Assembly (NCBI GenBank): GCA_916610825.1
Contig: OU744454.1
Coordinates: 8,620,922-8,684,921 of the forward strand
Source of the DNA: Haliclystus octoradiatus
Lineage: Eukaryota; Cnidaria; Staurozoa; Stauromedusae; Haliclystidae
Length of the DNA stretch: 64,000 nucleotides
Direction of reading: 5' to 3'
Made by a program: the position numbers and the translations under genes
The notes under the pieces: generated by a model
The model's input: only the letters and a program-made list of their open reading frames with translations
What the model was told of the DNA's origin: nothing
Database searches by the model: none
Part shown: positions 50,031-64,000 of the stretch, piece by piece
Layout of the letters: each line of letters opens with the position of its first letter
How positions within the stretch are numbered: the first letter of the stretch is position 1

Positions 50031-50301
50031 TGTTTCAATCATATTAAATAACTTTTTTAGTTTTGTTATTATTTTATAGCCAAATAGCCATTATGCTTTG
50101 ACCTTAAATATTTAGCCTCCTTTTCATGAAAAGAGCACATGGATTAATTTAGAAAGTGAAAAGTGCAAACTGTTGAAATTAAAACAACAATTTTACATTA
50201 TTAATTAGATTTTTATTATATCATTTTATATGTCTTGATGTTTATAATAAAGTTTACTTAAACTAACTACCTGTTTATGGTTTTTTGTGATGATCAAAAC
50301 A
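50031..50301 (+). repeat. 5' LTR of the full-length BEL element
   Basis: 271 bp, TG...CA ends, identical by eye to 56683-56953. An AATAAA-type signal (TATAATAAAGTTT) lies near its 3' end. Confidence 0.96.
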
Positions 50302-50412
50302 TTTTAATTTCAACAAATCGCTATGGCATGGAGATAACAAATCAAAAGTTAAAGGAATCATCAAAGCAAACAGGGTAAAAGTGTTGCTATATATTTACAG
50401 TACAGTACTAAA

Positions 50413-52398
50413 ATGAAGACAAGAGCACAGCTAACTGAACAATGGAATTTATTAAAGGACTCATCCATAAAATTAACAATTGATGGTGAGCAGATTAATT
50501 ATCTTCCTCTACCTGAAAACGAAAAAGTATGTGATACTATAGATTTAGTTGAGGAGTTTATAGAAGTCCTACAAAGAGAAAAAGAGACAGTCAACAGTGA
50601 CTTAAAAAGATTTCTTGCTCGACTAAAGCTTAGAGTAATTCAAATTCAAAGGAAAACTGAACTAATATGTGAGTTAAATTATTTTAAAAAGGCTGAACTG
50701 CCAGCAATGTGTATCGCACTTGTTGATGATAAAAGTGGCACATTGTCTGAGGTGAAAATTAATGTCTTGAAGCGAAGGCTACAAAATTGGAAGCATGACA
50801 TAGAACTTCATGAAAGTAAATATGACAATTGCTACAAGTTATTATGTGAAATATGTGATGATAGACATTGGCCTGAAGAAACATCAATTATCGATATTTT
50901 AAATGCTGAAGAACAATTATTTGCTGAACCATTGTATACATGGTCTGTTTTTGGAGGAAATTTTATAGATGAAGACCTACTAGTAATTATTGAAAAACAT
51001 GTAATTGCATTATATTCAATTGAAGATCCGCGTAATACCCATCAATGTATCAACAATTTGTTATCATTGGCAGAAAAAGGAGAAAACTTCACAGAAAGTA
51101 AAAGGAATGATAATATTGCTGAACAATTCCATATTAATCCCATTTCAACGAATCAAAATCGTTATTTATCTCTAGATGGGAATGAGGTTAGATCTCCTTC
51201 TAATTTGTCAACTACATCAAGTATAGACAGTGCAGAATTAAATGCAATGCCAGCAGAAACAAAAGCAATCACCCTGAAGGTTAGAGGGGCTGTGAAATCG
51301 TTGAGAAGGTTAAAAAACCAATTGAAATCAGATCCAACTACTGCTAACGACAAATTGTTCAGAGCAAATGTTAATACTTTGAATAATGAGGTAACACATT
51401 GCGAATTGGAAATCAACCGGATTGAATTTCCGCCCGCAGAGGCAGAAAAATGGCTTGAAGAATGCTTAATTCTCATTGATGAACTGGGAAGAACATGCAA
51501 AGAAGCAGATGCAAGCAAAAGAGACAATGAGAAAAAAGACAAGGAAATAGAATTAAACAGCAAAAATCTTGCAGAATTCAACGGAGAATATAGTAGTTAT
51601 ATAACATGGAAAAAACAGATATTGGAAACACTAAATGACTCCAATAAACCCAAAAGATTATGGGAGATGATAATATCAAATTCATGTTTTAGAAGATTGC
51701 ATGGTGCAGCATTGGTGATGGTCAATAGAGCAATAACTGAAACAACACAATGGGACAATTTCATTGATGAGCTCGATTCATCATTTGGAGAACCAAGCAT
51801 GGTTTCAAACCATATGGCAAAAAGAATTGAGGAGATAAAGAGACCAACTGGAAATGGAGATCCATTAGCTGTGGAGATGATGAAGACTTTTCTAGCTATC
51901 AATACAGATTTAGATGCCTGTCAAATAAAAGAAATGGTTATACAGAAAGGGCTAGTTGAGGAATCATTTGATAAGCTACCACCAGCTGTAAAAGATTATG
52001 TTTCAGAAAGAAAATATCTAAAGAAACCATTAGAAATTTGGGACTTGATTATTGAGGGTTTCACAACAAAGAAACATTATTTAATAGCAAACAGAGATAC
52101 ATATTATACTCTCAACAAAGGTAACTCTAACTCAAAGCTTCCTAATAAGAGAGAATACTATAATAATGCCTCAATGAAACACGCGGAAGCTGTAGATAGA
52201 ATTGATGATAGTACTGAACAACTATATGATCCATGTTATTTATGCAATGAAAAACATGCAGTATGGTCACGTGACTGCAAAAAAATCAGGAAAAAACTTG
52301 ACAAAAGAAAGATACGAAAAACTGAAGTTTATGAAAGTATGTTTAAGATGTGGAAAAAGAGAGGAGATATGTGGTGGAACCTGCAACGGGAAGTTTAG
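50413..52398 (+). CDS. BEL/Pao Gag
   Basis: 661 codons from ATG. The N-terminal 370 residues are charged and helical, with probable coiled coils (around KLRVIQIQRKTELICEL and ALKLKVR-like stretches). At about 385-560 is the DUF1759-like gag core (FNGEYSSYITWKKQILETL; WDNFIDELDSSFGEP). At about 608 is the first Cys/His knuckle, CYLCNEKHAVWSRDC. After this knuckle the protein loses family likeness because the polymerase continues in another frame; the last 35 or so residues are out-of-frame readthrough. Family role: particle formation and RNA packaging. Confidence 0.92.
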   Translation: MKTRAQLTEQWNLLKDSSIKLTIDGEQINYLPLPENEKVCDTIDLVEEFIEVLQREKETVNSDLKRFLARLKLRVIQIQRKTELICELNYFKKAELPAMCIALVDDKSGTLSEVKINVLKRRLQNWKHDIELHESKYDNCYKLLCEICDDRHWPEETSIIDILNAEEQLFAEPLYTWSVFGGNFIDEDLLVIIEKHVIALYSIEDPRNTHQCINNLLSLAEKGENFTESKRNDNIAEQFHINPISTNQNRYLSLDGNEVRSPSNLSTTSSIDSAELNAMPAETKAITLKVRGAVKSLRRLKNQLKSDPTTANDKLFRANVNTLNNEVTHCELEINRIEFPPAEAEKWLEECLILIDELGRTCKEADASKRDNEKKDKEIELNSKNLAEFNGEYSSYITWKKQILETLNDSNKPKRLWEMIISNSCFRRLHGAALVMVNRAITETTQWDNFIDELDSSFGEPSMVSNHMAKRIEEIKRPTGNGDPLAVEMMKTFLAINTDLDACQIKEMVIQKGLVEESFDKLPPAVKDYVSERKYLKKPLEIWDLIIEGFTTKKHYLIANRDTYYTLNKGNSNSKLPNKREYYNNASMKHAEAVDRIDDSTEQLYDPCYLCNEKHAVWSRDCKKIRKKLDKRKIRKTEVYESMFKMWKKRGDMWWNLQREV

Positions 52399-55300
52399 AA
52401 ACAGAAATGGGCAGCTAAAAATGTCTGACTGCAAGAAATGCAACAAACAACTCCACTTCAGATTGTGCAATTGTAATATTGCTGAAGAAAATGAAAACAA
52501 CAGCAATTCAACTGGCAGTGTAAAGATATCCAAGAGCAGCATTGGGGACTCTATAGCTCAAACCGAAGAAGTGAAAATAATAGACCCCGAAACAAATGAA
52601 ATATTTTATGCAACCTTACAATACGATAGTGGATCACAAAGATCTTGGATTCAAGCAGACTGTGAATTGCCTGGAGACTACATTACCACAGAACATCTTA
52701 GAGTTCAAGGTTTTGCAGGAACTGTTTCAAACGAAAAAGATTTTGACGTATTTTCCTATATAATTGAGGTCAATGGTATCAAAAAGAAGATAGAGGTTAC
52801 CAAATATGAAGGCTTGGCAGATGTACCAAAAGGAGAAATCATGATACCAATTGAATGGAGAGATCAGCTAAATAAGAAAATGTATAAAGTTGCTGGAAGA
52901 AAAATTGATATTTTACTAGGAGCTGATTACCAAGGACTACATCCTGAACAGCTGCAAATCAAAGGAAACTTGGTGCTTTTTAAAAGCAAAATAACTGGAA
53001 ATTGTTTAATTGGTGGTTCAAACAGAAGGTTAGAAACTGTTTCATGCAAGCCAGTAAAAGTGTTGTCAGACACAGAGAAACACAAACTGTTCATGGATGT
53101 TCTTACGTGTGAATCCTTGGATTTGACTGACAAAGATGACATGCTAAGGTTACAAAAAGAAGACGAAGATATGTATGCCTCTCTGGAGCACAAAGATGGC
53201 AGATGGTATGCAAATTATCATTATTATGAGAAACTGAAAACACTCAAAGAAAATAAAACATCTGTTGAAAGAATGATGAGAACAATTATAGCAAAACTAA
53301 ACAAGAGACCAGAATTGCAAACAAGCGTTATTGAACAAATCAAAGGGAATTTAGAGCGAGGTCACTGGGTTCCTGTTACAAAACTCAATCTCGATATAAA
53401 ATTACAGAAACATTACTTGCCATGGAATTTTGTAATCAACGAGAAAAGTGTATCTACTCCTGTAAGATTAGTCACAAATAGCTCACATAAAGATGAAAAT
53501 GGACTAAGTCTTAATGAATGCCAAGTACAAGGATCATCTAATATTGGTGACTTAAGAAAGGTCCTATTGACATTGAGAACCTCGCAAAACATATCCATTG
53601 GTGATCTTTCCAAGTACTTTAACTCTTTCAAACTGCCTGATGCAGATATTAGTCTACGAAGATTGCTTATTCCAAGCTCACTTGTTCCGGAAGAGTGGAA
53701 AAAGTATATCAATTTAGATGCCCCAAGTCTGGAAGTTGTAGAAGCAAGCATGCCTTTTGGCGACAGTGCAGCTGCATGGCTTGCTGTTCTGGGCAGAATA
53801 AAAAATGCCGAAAAATTTTCTCACCTAGTACCATTATTCAAAGACAGAATTTTGAAGGTCTTCCTATATCAAAGCTATGTCGATGATTGTGTAGTCACGG
53901 GAAAATGGGACGAAGATCTAGCACCACTTCTAGCAGGCATGAAGAAAGTTGCTGAAGCTGGTGGATTTTCATTCAAAGAGTTCAACTGTGTTGGAGACAA
54001 CAAAAAGGAGAAAACGCTTGGCTACATCTGGAATTCAAAAGAAGACAACCTCATGCTGAAAAATTGGTTCAATCTTGGTAAGAAGGACAGAGGCAAGAAA
54101 TTAGACATTGATCTGACACCAGAAAATGTGAATAATAAAGTCATGGCATCATTCACAAAAAGGGACACAATATCTTGTCAAGCTCAAATATTTGATCCAT
54201 TAGGATTGTTTTTACCAATGACAATTAAATTACGCTTATTTTATGGTGAAGTATGCTTGAGACATCCTGGACATGATCGTGATTCATGGAATATCGAAAT
54301 AGATGATGATCTAAAAGCCAAGTTTATCCAAATATTCATGCAACTATGGAAAGCAAAGGAAATAGCATTTCCAAGAAGTACAATACCAAAACATGTAATT
54401 CAAAGTGAAAAGATCGAGGTTATGCTAGCAACGTTCTGTGACGGTGGCGACAGAGCATATTCTGCATGTATTTACATAGTCGTCAGAGTTGAAGATGGAT
54501 TTGTCTCTCACTTACTCACAGCTTTGGCAAAGACTTCTGGAACAAAGAGGCTCTCTATACCAAGAATAGAGCTTTTAGGAGCAGAGCTTGGAGTTAAACT
54601 ATGGAAAAAGACAAAAAACAATCTTCCAAGTGAAATTGAAGTCATTGAAAGTAGATTCTTTACTGACTCAACTATAGTTTTGAGGCAATTACATTCCCAT
54701 TCTGGCTGCTTCAATACCTTTGTTGGCATTAGAACAGAGTTTATAAAGTCAGATACTAACCTATGTGATTGGAGATATGTTAAAAGTGGTGATAATCCTG
54801 CTGATTTGGCAACTAAGGATAAAGCAAACGTCGAAGACCTCACATCTGACAAGTGGACCCAGGGAGGATTCCTATCAAGCCCAGAAAATGAGTGGCCAGT
54901 AAAAGTTGTCAATGACTTACCCAAACTTAATGATTCCTTGCCAGATCAGGCAAAAGAATACAAAACAGCTACTGAAGTGGCGAACACGAAGGTTACAACA
55001 AAGATAATTTCATCAAAGAAGACATCAAAGAGTATTATAGAGCAAACCAAAATTGGACAAGACATAATAAAGAATGCAAAGTCATGGACAGCCGCAATTA
55101 ACACATGTGCATTAGTTTTGAAGGCATGTTATATATTCAAGTCATCAATTAAGAATTCATCAGATGGAGAATGTGAAACTGCACCTGCTCGTTTTATCTT
55201 TGCAAAAAGGATGTTGATACAATCAGCTATGCAAGATACAAAGGACATGCTCAGAAGGACAAAAATCTCATCTTATGACGTCGTAGAAGGAGATGATAAC

Positions 55301-56539
55301 ATAATTTATGCAATTGGGAGAACTCTAGAAGCAGTTGGAGAAACAAAATTGCCTATTATTGATGGCTCTTCAAAGACTGGAAGCCTAATCCTCTATCAGT
55401 ATCATAAGGATTGGGGCCATGGCCATTCAGTAAAACGTGTCGAAGCAAAATTAAGAGAGTCCTTTTATGTGCCATTCTGTCAGAAGAGACTTGAAAAAAT
55501 ACGAAAAAGATGCTACACCTGTAAGAAGATAGATTCAAAAACTCTTCCTCAGAAGATGGGTATTTTACCTGAAAGAAGAACCAACTTGGTAACACCATTC
55601 TTTTCGATACAAGCTGATATAGCAGGACCATTTATTGTTAAAGATGCTGTTAAACAAAGAACTCGCATGAAGCATTGGTTGTTCTGCGCTACCTGCGAAA
55701 GTACTAGAGCAACGTTTGCATGTGCCTTAGAAGACTATGGAGCAGCAAGTGTACTAAGGGCTTTGGATGCTTTAAAAAATCAGCATGGAAGTTTTGCGTA
55801 TGTTCATTCTGATCTTGGATCCAATTTGGTCAAAGCTGGGAAAATTCTGGAAACACAATTTAATGAAGTGAAAAAGGCTGTTGCATCATCATACAAGAAT
55901 GTGGAGTGGGTGTTTGGTCCAGCAAAAGCACCTTGGGTACAAGGTACAGTTGAATCCATGATAAAGTTGTTGAAAATTGAAAAGAAAAGAGAGAAGTTAA
56001 TGAGTGGTGACAAGATTTTAACGAGCTTACAGTTTGATCAAGTAGTGCGAGGATGGGCAAATATGGTAAATAATAGACCACTGGTGTATAACCCAGAAAT
56101 TGGACAGGCTATCACTCCAAACCAACTGCTGCACGGAAGAAGTCTAGATCATAACGTTGATACTTCTGAAGGAGTTTCAGGTCGGCATCTAGAAAGATTT
56201 AAAGATGTGCAGTTGCAAGTTAAAAATTGGTGGAATATTTATACTGAGTGTGTAAGAAAGGATCATTTGAGAAAATGGAAGACAGAGCAAGAAAATTTAA
56301 AAGAAGGTGATATTGTTTGCCTACTTGACATCCCTTCTAGAACAGGATTTTACAAATTAGGGACAATTCTGGAAGTTTACGCTGGAAAAGACGGCCTTGT
56401 TCGAAGAGTTTCTCTAAAGTATTACAACTCCACTGATGGTAATTGTCGGCCACAAATAGTAACAAGACATGCCAATACATTATCCTTAGTATACAGTGTG
56501 AATCAGAACACAAATGATGACATGGACAAAGACAATTGA
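52202..56539 (+). CDS. BEL/Pao Pol (protease, RT, RNase H, integrase)
   Basis: Open frame overlapping the end of gag by about 200 bp in the +1 frame; useful sequence starts near 52285 and no dedicated ATG is evident. In order: a second knuckle region (VCLRCGKREEICGGTC), aspartic protease with DSGSQ (near 52625), and reverse transcriptase with VRLVTNSS and catalytic YVDD (near 53876). Next come RNase H (FCDGGDRAYSACIYI; IELLGAELGV; FFTDSTIVL) and the integrase zinc region (HGHSVKRVEAK then CYTCKK, 55420-55530). The integrase acidic triad follows: D in QADIAGPF, D in VHSDLGSN, E in QGTVESMIK. A DUF5641-type C-terminus (LKEGDIVCLLDIPSRTGFYK) ends it. All catalytic residues appear present. Confidence 0.94.
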   Translation: MMIVLNNYMIHVIYAMKNMQYGHVTAKKSGKNLTKERYEKLKFMKVCLRCGKREEICGGTCNGKFRNRNGQLKMSDCKKCNKQLHFRLCNCNIAEENENNSNSTGSVKISKSSIGDSIAQTEEVKIIDPETNEIFYATLQYDSGSQRSWIQADCELPGDYITTEHLRVQGFAGTVSNEKDFDVFSYIIEVNGIKKKIEVTKYEGLADVPKGEIMIPIEWRDQLNKKMYKVAGRKIDILLGADYQGLHPEQLQIKGNLVLFKSKITGNCLIGGSNRRLETVSCKPVKVLSDTEKHKLFMDVLTCESLDLTDKDDMLRLQKEDEDMYASLEHKDGRWYANYHYYEKLKTLKENKTSVERMMRTIIAKLNKRPELQTSVIEQIKGNLERGHWVPVTKLNLDIKLQKHYLPWNFVINEKSVSTPVRLVTNSSHKDENGLSLNECQVQGSSNIGDLRKVLLTLRTSQNISIGDLSKYFNSFKLPDADISLRRLLIPSSLVPEEWKKYINLDAPSLEVVEASMPFGDSAAAWLAVLGRIKNAEKFSHLVPLFKDRILKVFLYQSYVDDCVVTGKWDEDLAPLLAGMKKVAEAGGFSFKEFNCVGDNKKEKTLGYIWNSKEDNLMLKNWFNLGKKDRGKKLDIDLTPENVNNKVMASFTKRDTISCQAQIFDPLGLFLPMTIKLRLFYGEVCLRHPGHDRDSWNIEIDDDLKAKFIQIFMQLWKAKEIAFPRSTIPKHVIQSEKIEVMLATFCDGGDRAYSACIYIVVRVEDGFVSHLLTALAKTSGTKRLSIPRIELLGAELGVKLWKKTKNNLPSEIEVIESRFFTDSTIVLRQLHSHSGCFNTFVGIRTEFIKSDTNLCDWRYVKSGDNPADLATKDKANVEDLTSDKWTQGGFLSSPENEWPVKVVNDLPKLNDSLPDQAKEYKTATEVANTKVTTKIISSKKTSKSIIEQTKIGQDIIKNAKSWTAAINTCALVLKACYIFKSSIKNSSDGECETAPARFIFAKRMLIQSAMQDTKDMLRRTKISSYDVVEGDDNIIYAIGRTLEAVGETKLPIIDGSSKTGSLILYQYHKDWGHGHSVKRVEAKLRESFYVPFCQKRLEKIRKRCYTCKKIDSKTLPQKMGILPERRTNLVTPFFSIQADIAGPFIVKDAVKQRTRMKHWLFCATCESTRATFACALEDYGAASVLRALDALKNQHGSFAYVHSDLGSNLVKAGKILETQFNEVKKAVASSYKNVEWVFGPAKAPWVQGTVESMIKLLKIEKKREKLMSGDKILTSLQFDQVVRGWANMVNNRPLVYNPEIGQAITPNQLLHGRSLDHNVDTSEGVSGRHLERFKDVQLQVKNWWNIYTECVRKDHLRKWKTEQENLKEGDIVCLLDIPSRTGFYKLGTILEVYAGKDGLVRRVSLKYYNSTDGNCRPQIVTRHANTLSLVYSVNQNTNDDMDKDN

Positions 56540-56682
56540 TAATAGAAACAAGGAAAACAGATGGCACCTATAAAATTGAAAAGGTTATCGCATTCGATAT
56601 GTTGACATGCTGGACTCTTTATTATTATAGTTACATATTTACCCATTACTCGTAAAGAGATCCAACATCCTTGGTTTCTGAG

Positions 56683-56953
56683 TGTTTCAATCATATTAAA
56701 TAACTTTTTTAGTTTTGTTATTATTTTATAGCCAAATAGCCATTATGCTTTGACCTTAAATATTTAGCCTCCTTTTCATGAAAAGAGCACATGGATTAAT
56801 TTAGAAAGTGAAAAGTGCAAACTGTTGAAATTAAAACAACAATTTTACATTATTAATTAGATTTTTATTATATCATTTTATATGTCTTGATGTTTATAAT
56901 AAAGTTTACTTAAACTAACTACCTGTTTATGGTTTTTTGTGATGATCAAAACA
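56683..56953 (+). repeat. 3' LTR of the full-length BEL element
   Basis: 271-bp copy of 50031-50301, followed by the ATAAT target duplication. The sequence just before it is not strongly purine-rich, so no polypurine tract is assigned. Confidence 0.96.
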
Positions 56954-58102
56954 ATAATGCTGTACTCTGAAATATATATCATCAACGATGTTAATGCAAT
57001 TTTTTTATTTGCAATTACTTAGAAATTGTGGATGTTTTTTCTCTCATGATGTCCAAGTTGTTTTGGCTTGCGTGATCCAAACACGGGAGTAAGCCAATCA
57101 AATCACTAGAACAGCATTCGAAAATATCTCGAGTTTTACAATTAATATTCCTATAGGAGGATGTGACTATACCCCGTTCCTTGGATCAAAACACTGAAAA
57201 AGGTGCTGACCTATCAAGCATATACAATTACACAAGATCGGTCGAGGTCTGCGATGATAAAAATTGAATGTTGGTTAATTATAATAGGGTCCAGTCTACC
57301 ACAGAGTGTTACTGTATGTATTTACAACAGACAAGACTTAAGGGAAGTGGTATGATTGTACCGGGGATTGTATCAATTTCGTTACGTTGTGTACCACAGT
57401 ATATATAGTTATGTCTGCGTAATACCTGCATACCTACTGGTGCTTGCGGTGATACATTTCGCATGGTATGACAGCATAGGCAATAAAAGTTTGATGGCAA
57501 AGTCAAAAGCTTTTGAATGTTAACACTAATGAAAAATCCCATGATTAAATATAGGTTATGCAGTGATCTATAGCTGCAATTGCAATGCAATATTAGTACA
57601 TACTGAATAAATAAATTAACATAATCAAATAAAATAAGCTATTGATGCATAATCTGTTCATTATTGATTTTCTGCTGTTCTTACATTTATACCAGATATT
57701 ACTGATAGAATACCCTCAACAGAATGTAGCCGCATGTTTGAATATATAATAACGACTACTGTAATTAATTAATGCTTTTGTATCTTCACGGCATATCCGA
57801 CCAAATGTATATAGGTCGGAATCCGTTTAATGGAACAAGGATCACAAGAGCAATCTCGCAAAACCGTAGAGATACACTAAACATCAGAAGGTATGCAATA
57901 AGTTAGTTAAAATCCGTGACCTTCTTCGATTTAATCGCAATCCATTGTAGTGAATGCGAAAAACTTCAAGAAACCACCAAAAGTCACGTGTTGATGATCG
58001 CTTCTACCTGCGCAAAGCACGATCTTTTTAACTTGGACCTTAATACAAAATGATTATTGAAAATAATATGTTAAGTAGCTTTACAACCAATATTCAAAGC
58101 AT
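56954..58102. other. Upstream region of nuclear receptor gene; nothing specific
   Basis: Lies 5' of the nuclear receptor start codon, so it probably contains promoter sequence. No TATA box or other site can be assigned with confidence. There are no coding exons recognised. Confidence 0.4.
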
Positions 58103-63167
<5,065 letters not shown>

Positions 63168-63185
63168 AAGAACATTATTATTTAC

Positions 63186-63321
63186 CTATGACCTGTCCAT
63201 GTCGATGGAGGGTCTGGTGCCAAGGATGGATGTGGAGCGGGTTTAGAACCAGCCCATGAACTATTACCAGCCAAGGCAGCAGACATCCGACTTCCACGAC
63301 CAATTGATGGTGGCTTGGCTC
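63186..63321 (-). CDS. Possible exon of neighbouring minus-strand gene
   Basis: On the minus strand a TTTTATTTTACAG acceptor precedes 136 bp of open frame ending at an AG/GTAAAT donor. The peptide is rich in P, S, G and A (GAKPPSIGRGSRMSAALAG; HPSLAPDPPSTWTG) and looks like a linker in a larger protein; I do not recognise it. GC content is higher than in the surroundings. No other exon of this gene was found in the window. It is 18 bp from the end of the nuclear receptor gene, tail to tail. Confidence 0.4.
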
Positions 63322-64000
63322 CTGTAAAATAAAATATTTCATGTAGAGCAATGGACAGTTTTAACGAGATCAACGATTGAGACGGCTTGGCAGATGTACA
63401 AAACAATATTTTAACTACATAATAGGAAAATAATAATTACATTTCACTTAAGAAAGGTCTGTTTACTGGTTAGACTCACGCGTCCTTGTAGATGTTCAAC
63501 TCACAAATATTTTGTTATAGAGTTATTCTTGTCCGATCAAAACGCTGCAAATTATATATCAACAATAATGTTTAGCTCAAAACAAGTAAAAACACCTTAG
63601 AGTAAGTAGTAACATACAGTATGCTATTGAAAGAATCAATAATGTTCTTGCGTATTTATTCTCCGCATTTATAAATATAATTTTGAAAATGTTTCAATGT
63701 GGCGGTGGTCAAGCAACTATGTCAGCCAAAAAATTTTACTGTAGAAATATTATCATTTTTCATTCTGTAATATAGAACATTTACATATATCATTTTATGA
63801 GATATTATTACGGTTAGAAAATATTTGAAAATAAAACAATTCTAACGACAGTGTGCGGTTTTTTCATTATTCAAAAGCAGGAATGGTCACAGCTTTCTAA
63901 ATTTAGTATGGTCAATATTTCTACTATCCTAAGTTGCACTCATTATCAAGAGAATAAAATGTTTGAAATGTCAAACAGATATACTATGTTCGTAGTTTAC
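63322..64000. other. No gene seen
   Basis: AT-rich. If the exon at 63186-63321 is real this is its upstream intron. Confidence 0.4.

Larger units (their letters stand above)
50031..56953 (+). mobile_element. Full-length BEL/Pao LTR retrotransposon
   Basis: Two 271-bp LTRs (50031-50301 and 56683-56953) begin TGTTTCAATC and end ATCAAAACA. ATAAT is duplicated on both sides (50026-50030 and 56954-56958), the 5-bp target site typical of the group. The interior has gag, protease, reverse transcriptase, RNase H and integrase in BEL/Pao order. The LTRs read as identical by eye, so insertion is very recent. No env-like frame was seen. A typical TGG primer binding site is not visible after the 5' LTR. 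Confidence 0.96.

Noticed and set aside
50413..52398. Host gene encoding a coiled-coil protein
   Set aside because: Gag core, zinc knuckle, flanking LTRs and target duplication show it is BEL gag.

Overview
This is a piece of an animal nuclear genome. It is AT-rich, with long introns, conserved GT/AG splice sites, metazoan gene families (an NR2E-type nuclear receptor, a Ras-like GTPase, a creatine-kinase-type phosphagen kinase, glutathione reductase, PLC-X-domain proteins) and a dense load of LINEs, BEL/Pao LTR elements, foldback elements and MITEs. The gene content and the many TAGGCCTA-type motifs suggest a marine invertebrate, possibly a deuterostome. That placement is a guess; the species cannot be read from the sequence. 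One 200-base assembly gap lies at 6300-6499.

Layout. 1-6830: no host gene seen; LINE debris (decayed reverse transcriptase on the minus strand at 2600-4200, LINE 3' end at 6500-6830), a possible MITE and the gap. 7785-11611 (+): last five exons of a phosphagen-kinase-like gene with a worn active site; its last intron holds about 940 bp of (CTAA)n. 12188-14343 (-): four-exon Ras-like GTPase that lacks the normal G3 motif. 18995-30591 (+): complete 14-exon glutathione reductase, about 500 residues, with several MITEs in its introns. 32053-41086: two large inverted-repeat elements. The first holds a nested gag-protease-only BEL/Pao element with paired LTRs; the second has mirrored arrays of a 20-bp unit around a 5'-truncated LINE. 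41785-47112: two intronless PLC-X-domain (PLCXD-like) genes in tandem, each preceded by an inverted-repeat structure. 50031-56953 (+): a BEL/Pao retrotransposon complete from LTR to LTR, with LTRs that read as identical and a 5-bp target duplication. 58103-63167 (+): complete five-exon NR2E-family nuclear receptor. 63186-63321 (-): possible exon of the next gene.

The host genes do not form an obvious pathway. The region is best read as ordinary dispersed animal genes separated by mobile DNA. The strongest unusual signals are the recently inserted gag-protease-only BEL element nested in a foldback element, the mirrored 20-bp arrays around a LINE, the foldback at the 5' end of a PLCXD gene, and two host genes (phosphagen kinase, Ras-like GTPase) whose catalytic motifs are altered while their reading frames and splice sites stay intact. 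I found no rRNA, tRNA, CRISPR or bacterial-type operon.
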